Both the position numbers and the translations under genes were made by a program. A model generated the notes under the pieces. That model was not told where the DNA came from. It searched no databases and saw nothing but the letters and a program-made list of their open reading frames with translations. Positions 60,456 through 64,000 of a DNA stretch of 64,000 bases are shown piece by piece. Source of the DNA: Mangifera indica (Eukaryota > Streptophyta > Magnoliopsida > Sapindales > Anacardiaceae). Each line of letters begins with the position of its first letter. Position 1 is the first letter of the stretch. The DNA is taken from the NCBI RefSeq assembly GCF_011075055.1, contig NW_025401095.1, positions 710,501 to 774,500 of the forward strand. Reading direction: 5' to 3'.

Positions 60456-60600
60456 GAATCCAAATTCTTTTAGGAGTCCAAATTCTTTCAAGAATCCAAA
60501 TTCTTTCAAGAATCCAAATTCTTTTAGGTGTCCAAATTCTTTCAGAAATCCAAATTCTTTCAGGAGTCCAAATTCTTTCAAGAATCCAAATTCTTTTAGC
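60456..60600 (-). repeat. 18-bp tandem repeat encoding LKEFGF-like units at the copia-3 C-terminus
   Basis: Eight units of the form CAAATTCTTTCAAGAATC on the plus strand. They stay in frame with RNase H on the minus strand and give LKEFGF, LKEFGL and LKEFGH variants. Each unit is 18 bp, so expansion does not disturb the frame. Confidence 0.9.
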
Positions 60601-61585
60601 CTACTAACTTGAAGACCAACTAAAGCTGAACACAGCTCCAGTTTCTCAATAGTCACTAGCTTGGTTAACATGTCAGCTGAATTCTTACTCCTAAGAATCT
60701 TCACAAGTGTCAACACAACTTCATCCAACAAAGTGCAAATGAAGTGATATCTTAAACCTATATGCTTGGCCCTCGAATGAAATGTCAAATTCTTGGCTAA
60801 GTGTATCGCATTTTGGCTGTCACTGTGCAACACATTCAACACTTGTTTAAATCTCAATTCTGCTAATAGACATTGTAACCAAATTAGTTCTTTGCTTGCC
60901 TCTGTAACAACCACATACTCTGCCTTAGTTGTAGACAACGTCACAATCTTCTGCAATTGAGAAACCCAACTAATGGTTGTCGCACCCAAAGTAAAAACGT
61001 ACCCTATAGTGCTCCTCTTATGATCCACCTCTTCAGCAAAATCAGCATCAACATATCTTTGTAGCTTTAAATCACCTCTTTTGAAGCATAAACATTTTTC
61101 TATTGTACCTTGTAGATACCTTAAAATCCATTTAACTATTTCCCAATGTTACTTGCTTGGATTAGACATAAATCTACTAGTTGCTCCCACTGCATAAGCA
61201 ATATATGGCCTCATGCAAACCATAGCATACATTAAGCTTCTAATTGCAGATGTATATGGGACTTTATCCATGTAAGCCTTTTTTTCATCTGTGTTTAGAC
61301 ACTGATCCTTGGAAAGTCTAAAGTGACTAGTTATAGGAATTTTGACTGGTTTAACATCACTCATGCTAAAACACTAAAGAACCTTACGAATGTACTATGC
61401 TTAAGAGAATTGCAATCTACCTTTTTTCTTATCACTGTTAATTCTCATTCCAAGAATCTGTTTTGCTGCCCTCAAATCCTTCATCTCAAACTCATTAGAT
61501 AGTTGTTTTTTTAACTTTTTTGTTTCTTCCAAATCTGCTCCAGCTACTAACATGTCATTAACATAGAGTAATAAGATAATGTAAT

Positions 61586-61861
61586 TAGGGCTGGATTCGA
61601 ACTGAGCTAGCTTAAGTTTGGCTTGGTCGAGCCCAAAACAAGCCGACCTTAGTTGAGCTCAAGCTCGAGCTGCTCATCAGATTTTCTATTTAAAATTTTT
61701 GATACAAAATGACATCGTTTTGATCAATATGTATTAAAACGATGTCGTTTTGAAAACAAAAAATGAACTGAGCTAAATTTGAGCTTGGCTTTCACAAGCT
61801 CGAGCTAAGTATATGTGAATTGAGCGGTGCTCGAGCTCGGTTCGGCTCGAATCTAGCCTTA
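61586..61861. mobile_element. hAT-type MITE inserted in copia-3 RT
   Basis: 276 bp, starting TAGGGCTGGATTCGAACTGA and ending (reversed) TAAGGCTAGATTCGAGCCGA. The inverted termini match over about 20 bases with a few changes. It is flanked by AATGTAAT (61578-61585) and AATGTAAC (61862-61869), an 8-bp duplication with one change. Rich in GAGCTCGAGC-type palindromes, with no coding capacity. It interrupts RT just before the YVND active site. Confidence 0.9.
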
Positions 61862-64000
61862 AATGTAACTGGCACCAACCTTCTTGAAGTAACAACAATG
61901 GTCAGCATTGCATCTCAAGTGTCCTTTCTTTTGCATAAAGCCATCAAATTTCTTATACCACTGACAATGAGCTTGCTTAAGGCCGTACAAGCTTTTGGTC
62001 AACTTACATATCGGATTTTCTTTTCCTTTTTCTGTGAAACCTTCTGGTTGCATCATGTAGATCTCTTCCTCGAGATCACTATGTAGAAAAGTGGTCTTTA
62101 TATCTAATTACCCTAAATGTAAATCTTCTATTGCCACAATGCTCAAGACTAATCAAATTGTGCTCAACTTCATAATAGGGGAAAATATCTCTGTGTAGTC
62201 AATGCCTTCTTTTTGTTGAAAACCCTTGACCACTAATCTAGCCTTGTACCTCTTAGAGCCAACATGTTCTTCCTTAATTTTGAAGACCCATTTATTTTGG
62301 AGTGCCTTTTTACCTTTTGGTAACTCTGTTAACTCCCATGTATGGTTCGAATTCAGAGACTTCATCTCATCCTTCATTGCTAGCTTCCACTTACTAGAAT
62401 CATCTACCTGACATGCCTTAATATAGCATTCAACTCTCTGCCATCAGTTAGTAGCAGATAGTTTAGGTCATACTTCTTGTTTGGTGTTCGACGTCACTTA
62501 GACCTTTGTAGTGCATTTACTAGATCTTTTAAGTCCACACCTACAGACGTCGAACTTGAAGTAGTGACTGGTTTTTTTCTATAGTTTCATTGGCTTTTGA
62601 TTATGTACCTAATTTAAGATTCTTACAAATAGGCACATCATCATGATTAAAATAGTTAGGTTTAGATACTCACCCATTAGAAGACTCTATAAATTTCCTA
62701 TTTTATACATAATCATCTGCTCCAAATCTAGCAACTTGCCATTCAAATGCATAACTTGTAATCCCTTGGCCCTCATATGTCCAAGCCTCTGATGCCATAG
62801 GTTGGGCTCATCTTTACTTTCAGCTATAGCAAGTAAACCATGTCCATCTATGGTTGTGTAAAGAGTTCTATTCTTCTTTCCTCTAGCAATAGTTATAGCT
62901 CATTTTGAAATCTTCCAAACATCTTTTGAAAAGGTTTTCACGTAACCATCTGCAGCCAACTACCCAATTGAAGTTAGTTTTTTCTTTAAATTAGGTACAT
63001 GCCTCACATTATCCAGATTCCAAAGAGATCCATTCAGGTTGATCTTCACCTTTCCTTTACCCACAATGTCGTATGCCTTGTCATCACTAAGATAAACCTT
63101 ACCCAGGTTGCTTGCTACATATTCTTCAAATAATTCCTTCCTAGAGGTAGCATGAAACAATGCTTTTGAGTCCAATATGCATGACTCATTATTATCCTCC
63201 AAAGAGCAAACTAAAGCATCATCTAAGCTTTCTGAAATATGATTTGCACTAGTCTGACTATCACTTTCTTTCTTTAAATCTTTACATTCTGACCGATAAT
63301 TACCCGTCTTATGGCAATTCTAGCACTCGATGTCTTTCTTACCACCTTGCGAATTGTTCAGACAATTCTTAAATTTAGACCTACCACGTTTCGACTTGGA
63401 TCTACCACACTGCCTACCTCTAGTGTTGCTTCTTCCTTTACTCTCCATATTTAAGGCTGAATTTGAATTAAAAAACCCATCTTCACACCTGCGAATCTCT
63501 TCAATCATGATTATATCAACTGGACTGTACCCTCCTAACTTTCAGACAACTGACTGAGGATAAGCAAGGCTTGTACTTCATTATCAAACTCGATCTTTAC
63601 GAACATTAGCTAATTCATAATCTCATTAAATGCATTCAAGTGCTTCTTAAAGTTTTCATTTTCTAACATTCAGAGAGAAAAAAGTTTCTTTATTAGATAT
63701 ACCTTGTTTGTTGCAAAAGGTTGTTCATAGAGATTTGATAAGGCTTTCATGAGAGATGTTATCGTGTCTTGATTTTTCACATTAAAGGCTATTGATCTTC
63801 ATCGACTCAATCGAATTACGCCTAGGGCTTTGCAATCTAACACTTTCTAATCTTCATATTTTACGTCTATTGGCTTTTCTTTGAGTGGCAAGTACGAGTC
63901 TTTCTGGTATAGGTAATCATCCATCTGTATCTTCCAAAAACTGAAATTTGACCTATCGAACCTTGTAATGGTATTTCTCTGAACCATGATCTTCCACCCA

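Larger units (their letters stand above)
60451..64000 (-). pseudogene. Copia-3 gag-pol pseudogene (continues beyond the window)
   Basis: Minus strand from the right edge. Gag ends with a zinc knuckle CxNCHKTGNYRSEC (about 63330-63289), with a stop in it and Asn at the His position. The protease site reads CILDSKALFHAT (about 63180-63140), where D-S-G-A is expected. RT begins NSNHTWELTELPKGKKALQN and WVFKIKEEH (about 62360-62270) and continues with [15 protein letters not shown] (62010-61965). It resumes after the MITE with LLYVNDMLVAGADLEETKK (about 61580-61510), where YVDD has become YVND. Then comes RSLMYAMVCMRPYIAYAVG (61240-61180). RNase H (61028-60600) includes STIGYVFTLGATTISWVSQ, KIVTLSTTKAEYV, HSDSQNAIHLA and RAKHIGLRYHFI. 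The frame ends in LKEFGF repeats. Confidence 0.85.

Overview
This window looks like nuclear DNA of a flowering plant, probably a eudicot. It is very AT-rich. It holds intron-containing fragments of plant-type cyclic-nucleotide-gated channel (CNGC) genes, nested Ty1/copia and Ty3/gypsy elements, Mutator (MULE), CACTA and hAT-type elements, and a piece of plastid DNA (trnL-CAA and ndhG). I could not name the species. Almost everything between the two ends is transposable-element sequence with many stop codons. I see no intact protein-coding gene. All homology calls come from reading translations by eye.

Layout. (1) 1-1.9 kb, minus strand: exons of a CNGC-like gene (copy A) that runs off the left edge. 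(2) 3-13.5 kb: a decayed MULE block. A transposase with SWIM-like and CCHC motifs (plus strand, 4.76-7.06 kb) faces a DUF1985 + Ulp1-like protease pseudogene (minus strand, 7.96-11.3 kb). Minisatellite arrays of about 145-bp units (left) and about 60-bp units (right) bracket the pair. (3) 13.5-16.7 kb: a duplicated ~280-bp segment, a hAT-like MITE, a foldback element and a possible gypsy LTR. (4) 16.87-49.32 kb: one minus-strand copia element (copia-1) spread over 32 kb because other elements are nested in it. These are a plus-strand copia (copia-2, itself interrupted by a solo LTR with a perfect CCATG duplication), a minus-strand gypsy (G1) with plastid DNA between its primer-binding site and gag, a truncated solo LTR, and a complete plus-strand gypsy (G2, 38337-47699) with paired 2.3-kb LTRs and a near-perfect target duplication. 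(5) 49.8-54.2 kb: a hAT-like element and an LTR-like block. (6) 54.25-59.89 kb, minus strand: CNGC copy B, a pseudogene with at least seven exons. A CACTA element with perfect 16-bp termini and a TGA duplication sits in its pore-region intron. (7) 59.9-64 kb: a minus-strand copia (copia-3) carrying a hAT MITE and an 18-bp repeat that encodes LKEFGF-like units.

Copies A and B share exon boundaries, and both carry the same foldback repeat in the corresponding intron. They therefore look like an old duplication in the same orientation, now separated by about 52 kb of repeats. The insertions can be ordered in time from who interrupts whom. Recurrent changes at catalytic residues (Cys to Tyr, Asp to Asn, Gln or Trp to TAG) suggest long-term cytosine deamination in silenced elements.
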